From Fusobacterium mortiferum (GTDB lineage Bacteria > Fusobacteriota > Fusobacteriia > Fusobacteriales > Fusobacteriaceae), in assembly GCF_016900045.1 (NCBI RefSeq), contig NZ_JACSNP010000004.1, positions 1 through 64,000 of the forward strand: a stretch of DNA of 64,000 nucleotides, read 5' to 3'. The position numbers and the translations under genes were made by a program. Positions 24,498-33,604 of this stretch are shown here, piece after piece (position 1 is the stretch's first letter; every line of letters starts with the position of its first letter). The notes under the pieces are model-generated. The model ran no database searches and was not told the origin of the DNA. It saw only the letters and a program-made list of their open reading frames with translations.

Positions 24498-25911
24498 CTT
24501 TTCTCAACTCCCTATCTTTAAATTCGTAGATATAATCAGAATACTCTACTACTAAATTAATATCATGAGATACCAATACTATACTCAAGCCCTCTGAAGC
24601 TTTTTTTACTAAAAATTCCATAATCTCTCTACTTGTCTTATTATCCTGTCCATAGGTTGGCTCATCACAAAGTAAGATTTTTTGTGTTCCACACAGCATA
24701 GAGAGAACAGCTAATTTTCTCTGTTGTCCTTGACTTAATGAGTAAGGTGAATAATTTTTGTACTCATAAAGATTGAACTCCTTAAGTAAGTGCTCTGCTT
24801 TTTGAAGATTACTTTCCTCTTTATTTTTATACATCCTATTTAAAGTAAAAACTATCTCATCAATAACCTTATAAGTTATAAATTGATTTTGAGGATTTTG
24901 AAATACTATTCCTATATTTTCTAATAATTCTCGTTCTCTTATTTTTTTTAACTCTTTTCCATCTAATAAAATGCTTCCATTTCTATATTTTACAAATCCA
25001 GCTATTGTATTCAAAAGTGAACTCTTACCACTTCCACTTTTCCCTATAATTGAGGTTATCTTTCCTCTTGGAATTTGAAAAGATAAATTACTAGCCAATA
25101 TATTATTATCATACCTTAATTCTAATTTTTTAATCTCAATTATACTATTTGAAATATTTTCTCCCTCTATATATACTTTTTTCTTTAGTGGTTTACTATC
25201 TTCTAACTCTCGATTTATATTTCTATTTAAAACTTTATTTCCATTATCTAAAGTAATTAGATTATAATTTACATTTTTCCAAAGTGATAGTCTATGATCT
25301 ATTATTATAAGTGTCGTTTTTCTTTTACTATTTAATTCTAAAAGAATATCTATTATCTCATGAGCTGAATCAATATCTACATTAGCAAAGGGTTCATCTA
25401 AAATAATAACTTCTGGTTCTAATGCTAATATAGATGCAAGTGCAACCTTTTGTTTCTCTCCCCCAGAAAGTGTAGAAAGTTCTCTATCCCTTAGCTCTAA
25501 TATTTCCACTTTTCTTAATATCTCATCTACCTTTTCATCCATTTTTTCCACTGGTAACTTTTTATTTTCTAATGTAAATATGATCTCTTCTTTTACACTC
25601 TCCATACAAAACTGCGTATCTGTATTCTGAAACATCATACCTATTTTCTTAGCTCTCTTTTGTATAGAATACTCTCCTATATCTTTATTATCTAAAAAAA
25701 CTCTTCCCTCTGTAAGCACTCCCTTATGTTCTGGATAGAGTCCTGCTAATATATATGCAAGAGTTGACTTTCCACATCCTGAAAAGCCTGTAACTAAATA
25801 TATATCTCCCCTATGAAAAGAAAGAGAGAGATTTTTTATTATCTCTCTTTTTGCTTTTTCAGAATATTTAAAAGTTATATTTTCGCATCTCAATATCTCT
25901 ATCTTACTCAT
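24484..25911 (-). CDS. ykoD: ECF transporter ATP-binding protein, two fused ATPase domains (YkoD type)
   Basis: This 475-residue protein has two ABC ATPase domains in tandem. The first has Walker A GFSGCGKST (about 41-49), signature LSGGEKQKVALA and Walker B VIILDEPFAN. The second has GKSGSGKSS (about 291-299), signature LSQGQQRKLAVL and ILLCDEPTYG. A single chain with both EcfA units is typical of YkoD. It starts within the last codons of ykoE (eight-base overlap). It powers import of the ligand bound by YkoE, expected to be thiamine or its pyrimidine part (HMP). Confidence 0.95.
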   Translation of the reverse strand: MSKIEILRCENITFKYSEKAKREIIKNLSLSFHRGDIYLVTGFSGCGKSTLAYILAGLYPEHKGVLTEGRVFLDNKDIGEYSIQKRAKKIGMMFQNTDTQFCMESVKEEIIFTLENKKLPVEKMDEKVDEILRKVEILELRDRELSTLSGGEKQKVALASILALEPEVIILDEPFANVDIDSAHEIIDILLELNSKRKTTLIIIDHRLSLWKNVNYNLITLDNGNKVLNRNINRELEDSKPLKKKVYIEGENISNSIIEIKKLELRYDNNILASNLSFQIPRGKITSIIGKSGSGKSSLLNTIAGFVKYRNGSILLDGKELKKIRERELLENIGIVFQNPQNQFITYKVIDEIVFTLNRMYKNKEESNLQKAEHLLKEFNLYEYKNYSPYSLSQGQQRKLAVLSMLCGTQKILLCDEPTYGQDNKTSREIMEFLVKKASEGLSIVLVSHDINLVVEYSDYIYEFKDRELRKVEYV

Positions 25912-26488
25912 CTATCTCTTCCTGTCCAAGTTTATAACTACTTAAAGCTCCTGTTTTTGCTAATTTTTCAGCTAATAGTTTTGATATAACCCCTGCAAAT
26001 AATATTGAACTTATAACTCTCACAATAAACATTCCTAATATATACATTGGGGTAAATTTTGTATATCCACCTCTTACAAATCCCCATATAAAACTAAAAA
26101 TACAAGCAAAAATAGCTGCTGTACACATACTTCTCATCGAGAAATCTTTATACTTTCCCTTAGCAAATACAAGTTCTGGTCCCAATCCCTGAATTATTCC
26201 TGATAAAATAACTATTGGTCCAAACATATTCCCCATTATCACTTCAATTACTGCTGATAAAACCTCAGAAATAGTAGCCACTCCAGCTCTTTGAATTATA
26301 TATGGTACAAATGTAGAAGCCATAAACCATACTCCAAAAACTACCTCATAAGCATATGGGGCAAGTCCAAAGGGAGCTAATAATGTAGCCATAAAATTAG
26401 CTAAATATACAGCCCACAAATATATAAATGAAAAAACCACAGAAAAAATACAAACCATTATAACATCTTTTAATTTCCAATTAAACAT
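25904..26488 (-). CDS. ykoE: ECF transporter substrate-binding membrane subunit YkoE
   Basis: This 194-residue membrane protein has about five or six hydrophobic segments and the YkoE-typical LKDVIMVCIFSVVFSFIYLWAV start, GPIVILSGIIQGLGPELVFA centre and MFIVRVISSILFAGVISK end. YkoE is the S component that recognises thiamine or hydroxymethylpyrimidine. It follows ykoF by four bases. The TPP riboswitch upstream supports a thiamine-related ligand. Confidence 0.92.
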   Translation of the reverse strand: MFNWKLKDVIMVCIFSVVFSFIYLWAVYLANFMATLLAPFGLAPYAYEVVFGVWFMASTFVPYIIQRAGVATISEVLSAVIEVIMGNMFGPIVILSGIIQGLGPELVFAKGKYKDFSMRSMCTAAIFACIFSFIWGFVRGGYTKFTPMYILGMFIVRVISSILFAGVISKLLAEKLAKTGALSSYKLGQEEIDE

Positions 26489-26492
26489 ACTC

Positions 26493-27101
26493 TTACTCCT
26501 TTGTTGGACTATTTACTGAAATAGTTACTTGTAAAATATAGTGTGATAAATTTTCCTCTCCATATTGAAAAATCTCTTCCAATGTATCAAATACTTTATG
26601 AACATCTCCCTCTAATATGGAAACATAGTGAGAACTTCTAGCAAAGATACCTCTCTCTTTAGCAATCATTACTACCTTAGCTATATGTTCCATATAATCC
26701 TCTTCTCCCATTGGATAAAAAGATATTTTACTTACTACATTAAAATTTTTATCCTTTAGATTTTTCTCATTTAACTTTTTATCATCTACTTCCATAAATG
26801 AGTCAGCATCTGTATCTCCTGGACATCCTTTGGAAAAAGTAGCTTCTAAAGCCATGTGTACATCATCTCTGTAAGCATTTACAAAAATACCTTTTACCAC
26901 ATCGAAGATATGCACCCTCTTACCTCTTACACAGGTACTTAACTTATCGGTTTGTTTCCAAACTTTACTTGTATCCGTCTTTTCAAGTCCTCCTAGTATA
27001 ATCTCAACAAAGTTATCACTCATTGGGTAAAGTGAGAATCTAGCTCCTGCTACTCCCTTACTTGCTCCCCCAATACACCATAAGCAATCTTTTAATCCCA
27101 T
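26493..27101 (-). CDS. ykoF: Thiamine/HMP-binding protein YkoF
   Basis: YkoF-type proteins are soluble and contain two ACT-like repeats that bind thiamine or hydroxymethylpyrimidine. The 202-residue protein shows the repeat pattern, with GARFSLYPMSDNFVEIILGGLE in the first half and SKISFYPMGEEDYMEHIAKVV in the second, followed by SSHYVSILEGDVHKVFDTLEEIF. It is the first gene after the TPP riboswitch. Its ribosome site (AAGGAGG at 27127-27133 on the complementary strand) is part of the terminator stem, so transcription and translation may both respond to TPP. Confidence 0.93.
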   Translation of the reverse strand: MGLKDCLWCIGGASKGVAGARFSLYPMSDNFVEIILGGLEKTDTSKVWKQTDKLSTCVRGKRVHIFDVVKGIFVNAYRDDVHMALEATFSKGCPGDTDADSFMEVDDKKLNEKNLKDKNFNVVSKISFYPMGEEDYMEHIAKVVMIAKERGIFARSSHYVSILEGDVHKVFDTLEEIFQYGEENLSHYILQVTISVNSPTKE

Positions 27102-27133
27102 AAAAAAATCCTCCTTTTAATAACAAAAGGAGG
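27102..27133 (-). terminator. Riboswitch expression platform: terminator that also hides the ykoF ribosome site
   Basis: On the minus strand, CCTCCTTTT (27125-27133) pairs with AAAAGGAGG (27110-27118) across a six-base loop, and T7 follows immediately before the ATG. The second arm is the ribosome site itself. The stem is therefore an intrinsic terminator and a translation block at once. Confidence 0.85.
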
Positions 27134-27170
27134 AAATATAAACAGATATATAATATATAAAGTTATAATT

Positions 27171-27254
27171 ACTCCTTTCGTTGGTACTAACCAAATCAAG
27201 TTCAATGGGTTTAGAGTTTTCACTCAATCTCAGCCAAAAGGCACCCCAGTAATC
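27171..27254 (-). ncRNA. TPP riboswitch (thi-box)
   Basis: Read on the minus strand, the conserved elements occur in order: ACTGGGGTGCC, GGCTGAGA, ACCC, TGAACTTGAT, TGGTTAGTACCA and ACGAAAGGAGT. This is the thiamine-pyrophosphate aptamer. It lies 69 bases upstream of ykoF and is followed by the hairpin at 27110-27133. High TPP is expected to switch the ykoFEDC operon off. Confidence 0.97.
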
Positions 27255-27270
27255 TTATTCAATTAAATAT

Positions 27271-27299
27271 AATATATCACTTAACTAGATTTTTGTCTA
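27271..27299 (-). promoter_or_regulatory. Promoter of the TPP-riboswitch operon
   Basis: On the minus strand, TAGACA (27294-27299) and TATATT (27271-27276) are separated by 17 bases, just upstream of the aptamer. Confidence 0.6.
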
Positions 27300-27307
27300 T
27301 TATTTTT

Positions 27308-28720
27308 TTATCTATTTTTACAATACTCATAAAGTCCTTTTACGTGTACTCCAGAAGCACCTTTTTTATACCACTTAGTAGAGTTGTTATAAGCTGTTCC
27401 AGCTATATCCATATGTGTCCATGGTGTCCCTTCAGCAAATATTTCTAGAAACTTAGCTGCTGATATAGCTCCACCCCATCTATTACCCATATGTTTCAAA
27501 TCTGCTACTTCAGATTTTAATTCCTCAGCAAACTCTTCATTTAACGGCATTCTCCAAACTCTTTCTCCATATTTATTACAAGATTTTTCTAAAAGAGAGT
27601 AAACCTCATCTCTATTAGAGAATACTCCTGTTATAAATGTTCCTAAAGCTACCATCATAGCTCCTGTAAGTGTAGCCACATCTATTATTTCAGATACCTT
27701 TTCATCTCTAACTATGTATGTGATAGCATCTGCCAGAGCAAGTCTTCCCTCAGCATCAGTATTTATTATCTCCACATATTTTCCATTCATAGATTGAATA
27801 ATATCTCCAGGTCTATATGAGTTTCCATTGATAGCATTTTCACAAGCTGGAACAACAGCTACAACATTCTTTTTAAGAGTGTTTTTAGCAATAGCACACA
27901 TAGTTCCTATTACAGTAGCCCCACCTGTCATATCATCTTTCATATTCATCATAGAATCTGCTGGTTTTATACAAAGTCCACCTGTGTCATAAGTTAACCC
28001 TTTTCCTACTAATCCCATTATATCTTCAGATTCTCTATCACCAAAATATCTCATTACAATAAGTCTTGGTTTAGTAGCTGAAGCCTTTCCCACACTGTAT
28101 AAAAAATTCATACCTAATTTTTGAATTTTTTCATCATCAAAAATCTCCACTTCAAATCCAAACTCTTTTCCTAACTCTATAACCCTCTCTGATAAAGTTA
28201 TTGGATTGATAATATTAGCTGGTAAATCCACTAAATTTCTTGTTATATCAGTAGCCTCATTTAAAATTAGACTCTCTGTGATATCTATAGCCTCACTAGA
28301 GAAGAACTCTACATCTACCTTATTTGATTTTTTCTCTTTAAACTCATCAAATGAGTAATTTATATTTCCAACTATCTCACAAATTAAGTCTGCTCTATTT
28401 AACTCCTCTCTATTGCTTGAAATCAGTATAGTCCCACTCTTTCCAGAAAGATATTTAAATAGTACCTCTCTAAAAATATTTTCACTATACTCCTCTTTTT
28501 TTCCAAATCCTAATATATCCATAGATATTAATTTACCATTTTGTAAAAAGTTTACAGATAGAGTCTCTCCCTTTTTCCCAGTAAACTCCTCTTTCTCTAT
28601 CATAGTAGCTGTTAATTTTTTCCCATCTTCTGATATATATTCACAGAATTCCTTATCTCCTTCAAATATTAAGATAAGATTTCTATCATAAGCTTTTTCT
28701 ATTTTATTTATTACTCTCAT
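27308..28720 (-). CDS. pepA: Leucyl aminopeptidase, M17 family
   Basis: This 470-residue cytosolic aminopeptidase uses two metals to release N-terminal residues. The C-terminal catalytic domain holds the metal and active-site residues in GLVGKGLTYDTGGLCIKP (Lys and Asp), KDDMTGGATV (Asp and catalytic Lys) and NTDAEGRLALADAI (Asp, Glu and Arg). The N-terminal regulatory domain (about 1-150) is less conserved, as usual. The ribosome site is AAAGGAG. It is separate from the thiamine operon, which starts from a promoter just after its stop. Confidence 0.95.
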   Translation of the reverse strand: MRVINKIEKAYDRNLILIFEGDKEFCEYISEDGKKLTATMIEKEEFTGKKGETLSVNFLQNGKLISMDILGFGKKEEYSENIFREVLFKYLSGKSGTILISSNREELNRADLICEIVGNINYSFDEFKEKKSNKVDVEFFSSEAIDITESLILNEATDITRNLVDLPANIINPITLSERVIELGKEFGFEVEIFDDEKIQKLGMNFLYSVGKASATKPRLIVMRYFGDRESEDIMGLVGKGLTYDTGGLCIKPADSMMNMKDDMTGGATVIGTMCAIAKNTLKKNVVAVVPACENAINGNSYRPGDIIQSMNGKYVEIINTDAEGRLALADAITYIVRDEKVSEIIDVATLTGAMMVALGTFITGVFSNRDEVYSLLEKSCNKYGERVWRMPLNEEFAEELKSEVADLKHMGNRWGGAISAAKFLEIFAEGTPWTHMDIAGTAYNNSTKWYKKGASGVHVKGLYEYCKNR

Positions 28721-28758
28721 ATTCTACTCCTTTTACTATCTTTTTTCCTATTATACCA

Positions 28759-28785
28759 AAAAGGCTACCGAATTGGTAGCCTTTT
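28759..28785 (-). terminator. Terminator of hpf
   Basis: AAAAGGCTACC (28759-28769) and GGTAGCCTTTT (28775-28785) surround a five-base loop. On the minus strand a T-run follows. It lies downstream of hpf and just before the pepA ribosome site. Confidence 0.88.
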
Positions 28786-28803
28786 ATTTAAATTATTTTG
28801 CGA

Positions 28804-29355
28804 CTATTTTTTTGCTGGTGCTATATGTCCATAGTCTCCATCTTTTCTCTTATAAACTACGTTCATTTCTCCAGTTTCTGCATTTGTGAATGGGAAGAAA
28901 GTTTTATTTAAAATTTCTAATTGAAGTATTGCTTCCTCTACATCCATTGGTTTTGGTGGTAAGTATACCTTTACCACATTTACAGCAGCTTCTTTTTCTA
29001 CTGTATTTGTTTCTGGATTATATTTTACCTTTCTGATCATTGGCTCTCTTGATTGAACCGCTGTTCTTATTTTATCTTTGTGTTTTTTTAGTTGTCCTTC
29101 TAGTATATCTGCAACTCCATCGATAGCTGCATATAGATCTGCATCAGTACAAGAAGCTTTAACTGTGCTTCCTCCTAAGTAAGCTAACACTTCTGCTGTA
29201 TGACAATTACCAGTTTTTAATTTTAATGCTGATAAATTAATAGCTAGCTCTATTATACCGTCGTGATACTTTTCAACCTTTCCTAATTTAGTTTCCGCGT
29301 AATTTTTTATTGCCTCTGTAATAACTAATTGTTTACCATGGATAGTCATTTTCAT
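28804..29355 (-). CDS. hpf: Ribosome hibernation promoting factor, long form
   Basis: Long HPF joins two 70S ribosomes into inactive 100S dimers in slow growth. The 183-residue protein has the S30AE domain (MTIHGKQLVITEAIKNYAET onward, about 1-110), a linker, and the C-terminal dimerisation domain with MDVEEAILQLEILNKTFFPF and VYKRKDGDYGHI. The start at 29355 has AAGGAAGTGG upstream; a longer reading from 29415 adds residues without a ribosome site. A TATAAT on the minus strand at 29395-29400 may be its -10. Confidence 0.95.
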   Translation of the reverse strand: MKMTIHGKQLVITEAIKNYAETKLGKVEKYHDGIIELAINLSALKLKTGNCHTAEVLAYLGGSTVKASCTDADLYAAIDGVADILEGQLKKHKDKIRTAVQSREPMIRKVKYNPETNTVEKEAAVNVVKVYLPPKPMDVEEAILQLEILNKTFFPFTNAETGEMNVVYKRKDGDYGHIAPAKK

Positions 29356-29451
29356 AATACCACTTCCTTGCTGTATCTTTTGTTTTGTTACTTTATTATA
29401 CTCCACAAATTGCAAATTTCCTTTTTTTATTTTAAAAATTTTTTTATTTTT

Positions 29452-30135
29452 TTATTCCTCAACCAAGATACCCTTCTTTAAATATAGTTGTTTATCTGAA
29501 ATCTCAGCTAAATCCTTAGAGTGAGTTACAACAATTATAGTCTGTTTCTCATTTTTATTGATATCCTTCAAAATTTTAAATATCATCTCACTTGTTTCCT
29601 CATCAAGATTTCCAGTTGGCTCATCTGCTAATAAAATTTTTGGAGAATTAATTAGAGCCCTAGCTATCGCGACCCTTTGCTTCTCTCCACCTGAAAGTTG
29701 TGATGGCTTATGATTCTCTCTTGCTGATAATCCAACTTTATCAAGTAACTCCTTAGCTCTCTTTTCTACCTCTGCCCTCTCAGAAAAATTATTTAAAAGA
29801 GCTGGTAACATAACATTTTCTAAAGCTGTAAATTCAGGTAGTAGATAGTGAAATTGGAAAACAAAACCTATCATCTGATTTTTTATCCTATCTCTCTCCT
29901 CTTCACTCAATCTATCAACTTCTTGACCATCAATAGATATCTTTCCTCCATCAACCTTATCAAGTAGTCCCATAATATTCAAAAGAGTAGATTTACCAGA
30001 ACCAGAACGTCCAAGTATCGATATAAACTCTCCCTCTTCTACTGAAAATGTCAAATCATTTATTATGTGTAGCTCCTCTACTCCACCACTATATTTTTTC
30101 TCCACATTTTCTAATTTTAAAATCTCTTTACTCAT
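29452..30135 (-). CDS. lolD: ABC transporter ATP-binding protein, LolD type
   Basis: This 227-residue ATPase is of the MacB/LolD group. It has Walker [10 protein letters not shown] (about 42-50), the Q-loop followed by [19 protein letters not shown] (typical for LolD), signature [15 protein letters not shown] and Walker [13 protein letters not shown]. It overlaps the end of the permease gene by eight bases. In Gram-negative bacteria this pair extracts lipoproteins from the inner membrane for transfer outward; that function is inferred, as the related MacB exporters share the fold. Confidence 0.9.
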   Translation of the reverse strand: MSKEILKLENVEKKYSGGVEELHIINDLTFSVEEGEFISILGRSGSGKSTLLNIMGLLDKVDGGKISIDGQEVDRLSEEERDRIKNQMIGFVFQFHYLLPEFTALENVMLPALLNNFSERAEVEKRAKELLDKVGLSARENHKPSQLSGGEKQRVAIARALINSPKILLADEPTGNLDEETSEMIFKILKDINKNEKQTIIVVTHSKDLAEISDKQLYLKKGILVEE

Positions 30136-31291
30136 GTCTTAAAGCCTCCACAGTTTCCATTTTTGCTCCCCTATATGCTGGGAATACACTAGATAGGAAT
30201 ATTATTCCAAAGTTCGCTCCTATTATTATAAAAATCTCCTTTGTGGATATCTCCACTGGTATCTTTGTAATATAGTATATAGAAGTGATAAAATCCAATG
30301 TATTATTTTTTATATACCATAAAAATGATAGGGATATAATCGTTCCAATTGTTATACCTATAGCTCCCAATACCATTCCCTGTATCAAAAATATTTTCAT
30401 AATATTTTTTTTAGAAAATCCCATAGCTCTCATTATTCCAATATCTTTTATCTTCTCTCTCACCAACATATTAAGAGTTACCCATACAACAAATCCAGCT
30501 ATGACTACTATCAGTGAAAATACCATTATCATCACTGTCTTTTCTAGGGAAAGAGCTGATAGAAGATTTCTATTCATCTCTCCCCATGTTCTTGAATATA
30601 TCCCAGTTTTCTCCATTATCTTATTAGAAATTTCTGAAGCCTTATATGGATTATAAAGGGTAACATCTATCTTAGAAGCTATATCCTCACCATATGTTAA
30701 ATATTGTACAGATTTCAGAGGAAGAATCACCATATTTATATCATAGTCATAATATCCACTTTGGAATACACCCTCTATTTCAAACTTTATCTCCTTATTT
30801 TCAGAGGATATTATACTCACCTTATCCCCTATCTGTGCTCCTATTGAGTTAAAGAGCTCCTTACCTATTAGGATACCATTTATCTTATTTGGAGAGATAG
30901 TTCCAGCTACTATCTTCTTATCTAAGTCCATAGCTTTTTTAGCACTCTCTAAGTCGTAACCCTCTATCTTTACCCCTGAAACATAACCACCATATATTCC
31001 ATTATGTTTGAATATACCTTGAGTAGATATACTTGGGACAGCTCCCTTTACTCCCTCTATCCCCTCTATCTTCTCCTTGATATCAGTATAGTTAGATATT
31101 TTCTCACCATTAGATACCATTATATGACTGGTTACAGAGAGTATACTATTTATCATATTTTTATCCAAACCATTAGCTATCCCAATAGATACCATCAAAA
31201 CAACTACTCCTATTGTTATTCCAACTACTGAGATTAGGCTCTGCTTTTTTCTTTCAACTATATGCTTCTTCGCTATAAAGAACTCTATCAT
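30128..31291 (-). CDS. LolC/LolE-like ABC permease
   Basis: This 387-residue protein has four membrane segments in the LolC/E/MacB layout: one near the N-terminus ([25 protein letters not shown]), a large periplasmic domain (about 45-255), then three at the C-terminus. [40 protein letters not shown] is the typical coupling region. Only one permease gene is present, so the complex may be a homodimer or resemble the LolF arrangement. A promoter lies at 31332-31360. lolA and lolB are not seen. Confidence 0.87.
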   Translation of the reverse strand: MIEFFIAKKHIVERKKQSLISVVGITIGVVVLMVSIGIANGLDKNMINSILSVTSHIMVSNGEKISNYTDIKEKIEGIEGVKGAVPSISTQGIFKHNGIYGGYVSGVKIEGYDLESAKKAMDLDKKIVAGTISPNKINGILIGKELFNSIGAQIGDKVSIISSENKEIKFEIEGVFQSGYYDYDINMVILPLKSVQYLTYGEDIASKIDVTLYNPYKASEISNKIMEKTGIYSRTWGEMNRNLLSALSLEKTVMIMVFSLIVVIAGFVVWVTLNMLVREKIKDIGIMRAMGFSKKNIMKIFLIQGMVLGAIGITIGTIISLSFLWYIKNNTLDFITSIYYITKIPVEISTKEIFIIIGANFGIIFLSSVFPAYRGAKMETVEALRHE

Positions 31292-31331
31292 TAGCCACCT
31301 CTTTTCCTTAGTATTATTTTTTCAGTAATCC

Positions 31332-31360
31332 ATTTTACCATATTTTCTAGTATAAGTCTA
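31332..31360 (-). promoter_or_regulatory. Promoter of lolC-lolD
   Basis: On the minus strand, TAGACT (31355-31360) and TAAAAT (31332-31337) are separated by 17 bases, with TGG directly before the -10. The -35 overlaps the pbpC stop codon. Confidence 0.6.
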
Positions 31361-33604
31361 TTTTCCTCGTAAGATAGTAAATTTTACCTCGGCTATCTCT
31401 CCACTTTCAGATATGAGAGTCAATCTGTGCTCACCCTGTAAAAAATCAAAAGCTCTCTCTAACTCTCTTCCACTGAATATATACTTCCCATTGTGGTACC
31501 AGTATATATTTCTGTTCTTAGGATTAGCAACTTTAACAATCAATTTTTTTCTTCCCTCAAAATCCTTTGGAAGAAATATCTTTAAACTATTTAAAGGGTA
31601 TATTATCTGTATTCTTTCACTATTCTCATCAGATATATCTATACTCTCTCTAGCCATATAGTCCAGTAGTTCTATAGGATAGCTGAGAATTACCTTTTCA
31701 CTACTTCGGTAAAACTCTTCATCTCTAGAATCAATCTCTTTTCCCTCTGAATCTACATAAATCTTCTTATAATATGGTGATACTTTTAAACTCTTAGCTT
31801 TTTTAGGGCAATCTATCTCCTCGTAAGGAACATCATATTTAAGTCTATAACCTGTCTCTTTATCTATTTTTATTCTTTTAAACTCATCTACAGGTTTTTC
31901 AAACTCCAAATTTTTATCTGGAAGAACCTTAAAAATTTTGAAAAGTAGTTGCCCTGCAGTAACAACTCCAGAGAGGTTTCTATTCCCCTCTCCAGTAAAA
32001 TTTCCACACCAAACTACCACTGTCCATCGTGAAGATATCCCACTAGCCCAAGCATCTCTCTGCCCATAGCTAGTTCCTGTCTTCCACGCTATACCATCTC
32101 TTCCCAAATAAAGATTATCAGCTCCATATCTCTGTACCCCTTGCATAGCTTCAATTGTTAAATAACTAGCTCCTTTAGATATTAAGTTTCTAGATTCTTT
32201 CATCTCCTCATTCACTAGATATTTTAACCCTCTGAACTCTCCATAGTTAGCTAATCCATGATAGAGCTTTGCTATATCCTCTACACTCATCTCCTTAGTT
32301 CCTAGGATTAGAGATAAACCATAATTTGAGTAATCTCTCTCTGGAAAATTTAATATATCCTTTAAGAAATAAAAAAATCTATCCTCTCCATACTCATCTA
32401 AAAGTTTTACAAAGGGAATATTCAGAGATTTTTTTAAAGCCTCTTGAGCCTCGATAAGACCATAATATTTCTTATTTGCATTTTGAGGATTAAAATTTGA
32501 AAAATAGAGTGGTACATCTAAAAGTTTTGATTTTGGAGATATTAATCCATCATCTATTGAAAGAGCATAGAGAAATGGTTTTAATACAGAGCCCACTGAC
32601 CTCTTAGCCTTAACTCCATCTATCTGTCCATTTCTCTTAAAATCATAAAAATCTTGAGAACCTATATAGCTTTTTACCTCCCCAGTTTTATTATCAACTA
32701 CTATTACCGAGCTATTTTTTATCCCTCTGTTATTTAAGTATTCTCCATACTCTTTTACTATTCCCTCTATCTTTCTTTGTAACTCACCATCTATAGTACT
32801 TTTTATTATTCTCTTATCACTCTCCCCTATCAATCTTCTAGTTAGGTGTGGGGCTAGAGAGTTAAAATATCTTCTCTCTTTAGGCAACTCTTCTTTAAGG
32901 GCTAATCTATACTGTTTTTCATCAATTACCCCTCTTTCATACATCTTTTTCAGAAGATTATCCCTTTTTTCTAAGAGTTTCTTTCTATTTTTCTCTATGG
33001 ATATTAGTCCTGGAGAATTAGGAAGGACAGCAAGAGTCGCCCCCTCTGCCCAAGTAAGATTTTTTGCCCCTTTACCAAAAAATAGTTGTGAGGCTGTTTC
33101 ATATCCCACTATATTTCCACCATATGGAGCGTTGTTTAGATATAGCTGTAGTATCTCATCTTTAGAAAGATTATTTTCCAATTTATAGCTCTCTACTATC
33201 TCAGCTACCTTACTTAGATACGTCCTCTCTCTTCTTTTATAGAGTTTTATCCCCTGCATAGTTATTGTACTGGCTCCAACTCTCTTACCTTGACTCAAAT
33301 TTACTTTCAAAGCTCTTATTATAGCTAGATAATCTACCCCACCATGTGAATAAAAATCTCTATCCTCATAGTTTATCACAGCTAACTTTAATCTTTTGGG
33401 AATTTCTCCCTCTCCTTTAATCTGCCACTGCTCATCACTATTTAGATATGCACCTATTATCTCACCTTTACTATCCAATACAACTTGGCTATATCTTCCC
33501 TCTAATTTTTCCCTCATCTCCTCTATATCAAAATCTCTGTAGATATTTATCAGAAATAGGATTGGTATGATAAAGAGTATGGGAAGAAATTTTAAAAATC
33601 TCAT
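31358..33604 (-). CDS. pbpC: Penicillin-binding protein 1C
   Basis: PbpC is a bifunctional inner-membrane enzyme that polymerises and may cross-link peptidoglycan. The 748-residue protein has one N-terminal anchor (about 5-23), a family 51 glycosyltransferase with EDRDFYSHGGVDY and GASTITMQ (about 79-125), a transpeptidase with SVLK (within KRSVGSVLKPF), SLN and WKTGTS, and the short C-terminal PBP1C domain (about 645-745). It starts one base into the alpha-2-macroglobulin stop codon (TAATG overlap). That pairing is a known conserved association of defence and wall repair. No terminator is visible after it. Confidence 0.96.
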   Translation of the reverse strand: MRFLKFLPILFIIPILFLINIYRDFDIEEMREKLEGRYSQVVLDSKGEIIGAYLNSDEQWQIKGEGEIPKRLKLAVINYEDRDFYSHGGVDYLAIIRALKVNLSQGKRVGASTITMQGIKLYKRRERTYLSKVAEIVESYKLENNLSKDEILQLYLNNAPYGGNIVGYETASQLFFGKGAKNLTWAEGATLAVLPNSPGLISIEKNRKKLLEKRDNLLKKMYERGVIDEKQYRLALKEELPKERRYFNSLAPHLTRRLIGESDKRIIKSTIDGELQRKIEGIVKEYGEYLNNRGIKNSSVIVVDNKTGEVKSYIGSQDFYDFKRNGQIDGVKAKRSVGSVLKPFLYALSIDDGLISPKSKLLDVPLYFSNFNPQNANKKYYGLIEAQEALKKSLNIPFVKLLDEYGEDRFFYFLKDILNFPERDYSNYGLSLILGTKEMSVEDIAKLYHGLANYGEFRGLKYLVNEEMKESRNLISKGASYLTIEAMQGVQRYGADNLYLGRDGIAWKTGTSYGQRDAWASGISSRWTVVVWCGNFTGEGNRNLSGVVTAGQLLFKIFKVLPDKNLEFEKPVDEFKRIKIDKETGYRLKYDVPYEEIDCPKKAKSLKVSPYYKKIYVDSEGKEIDSRDEEFYRSSEKVILSYPIELLDYMARESIDISDENSERIQIIYPLNSLKIFLPKDFEGRKKLIVKVANPKNRNIYWYHNGKYIFSGRELERAFDFLQGEHRLTLISESGEIAEVKFTILRGK

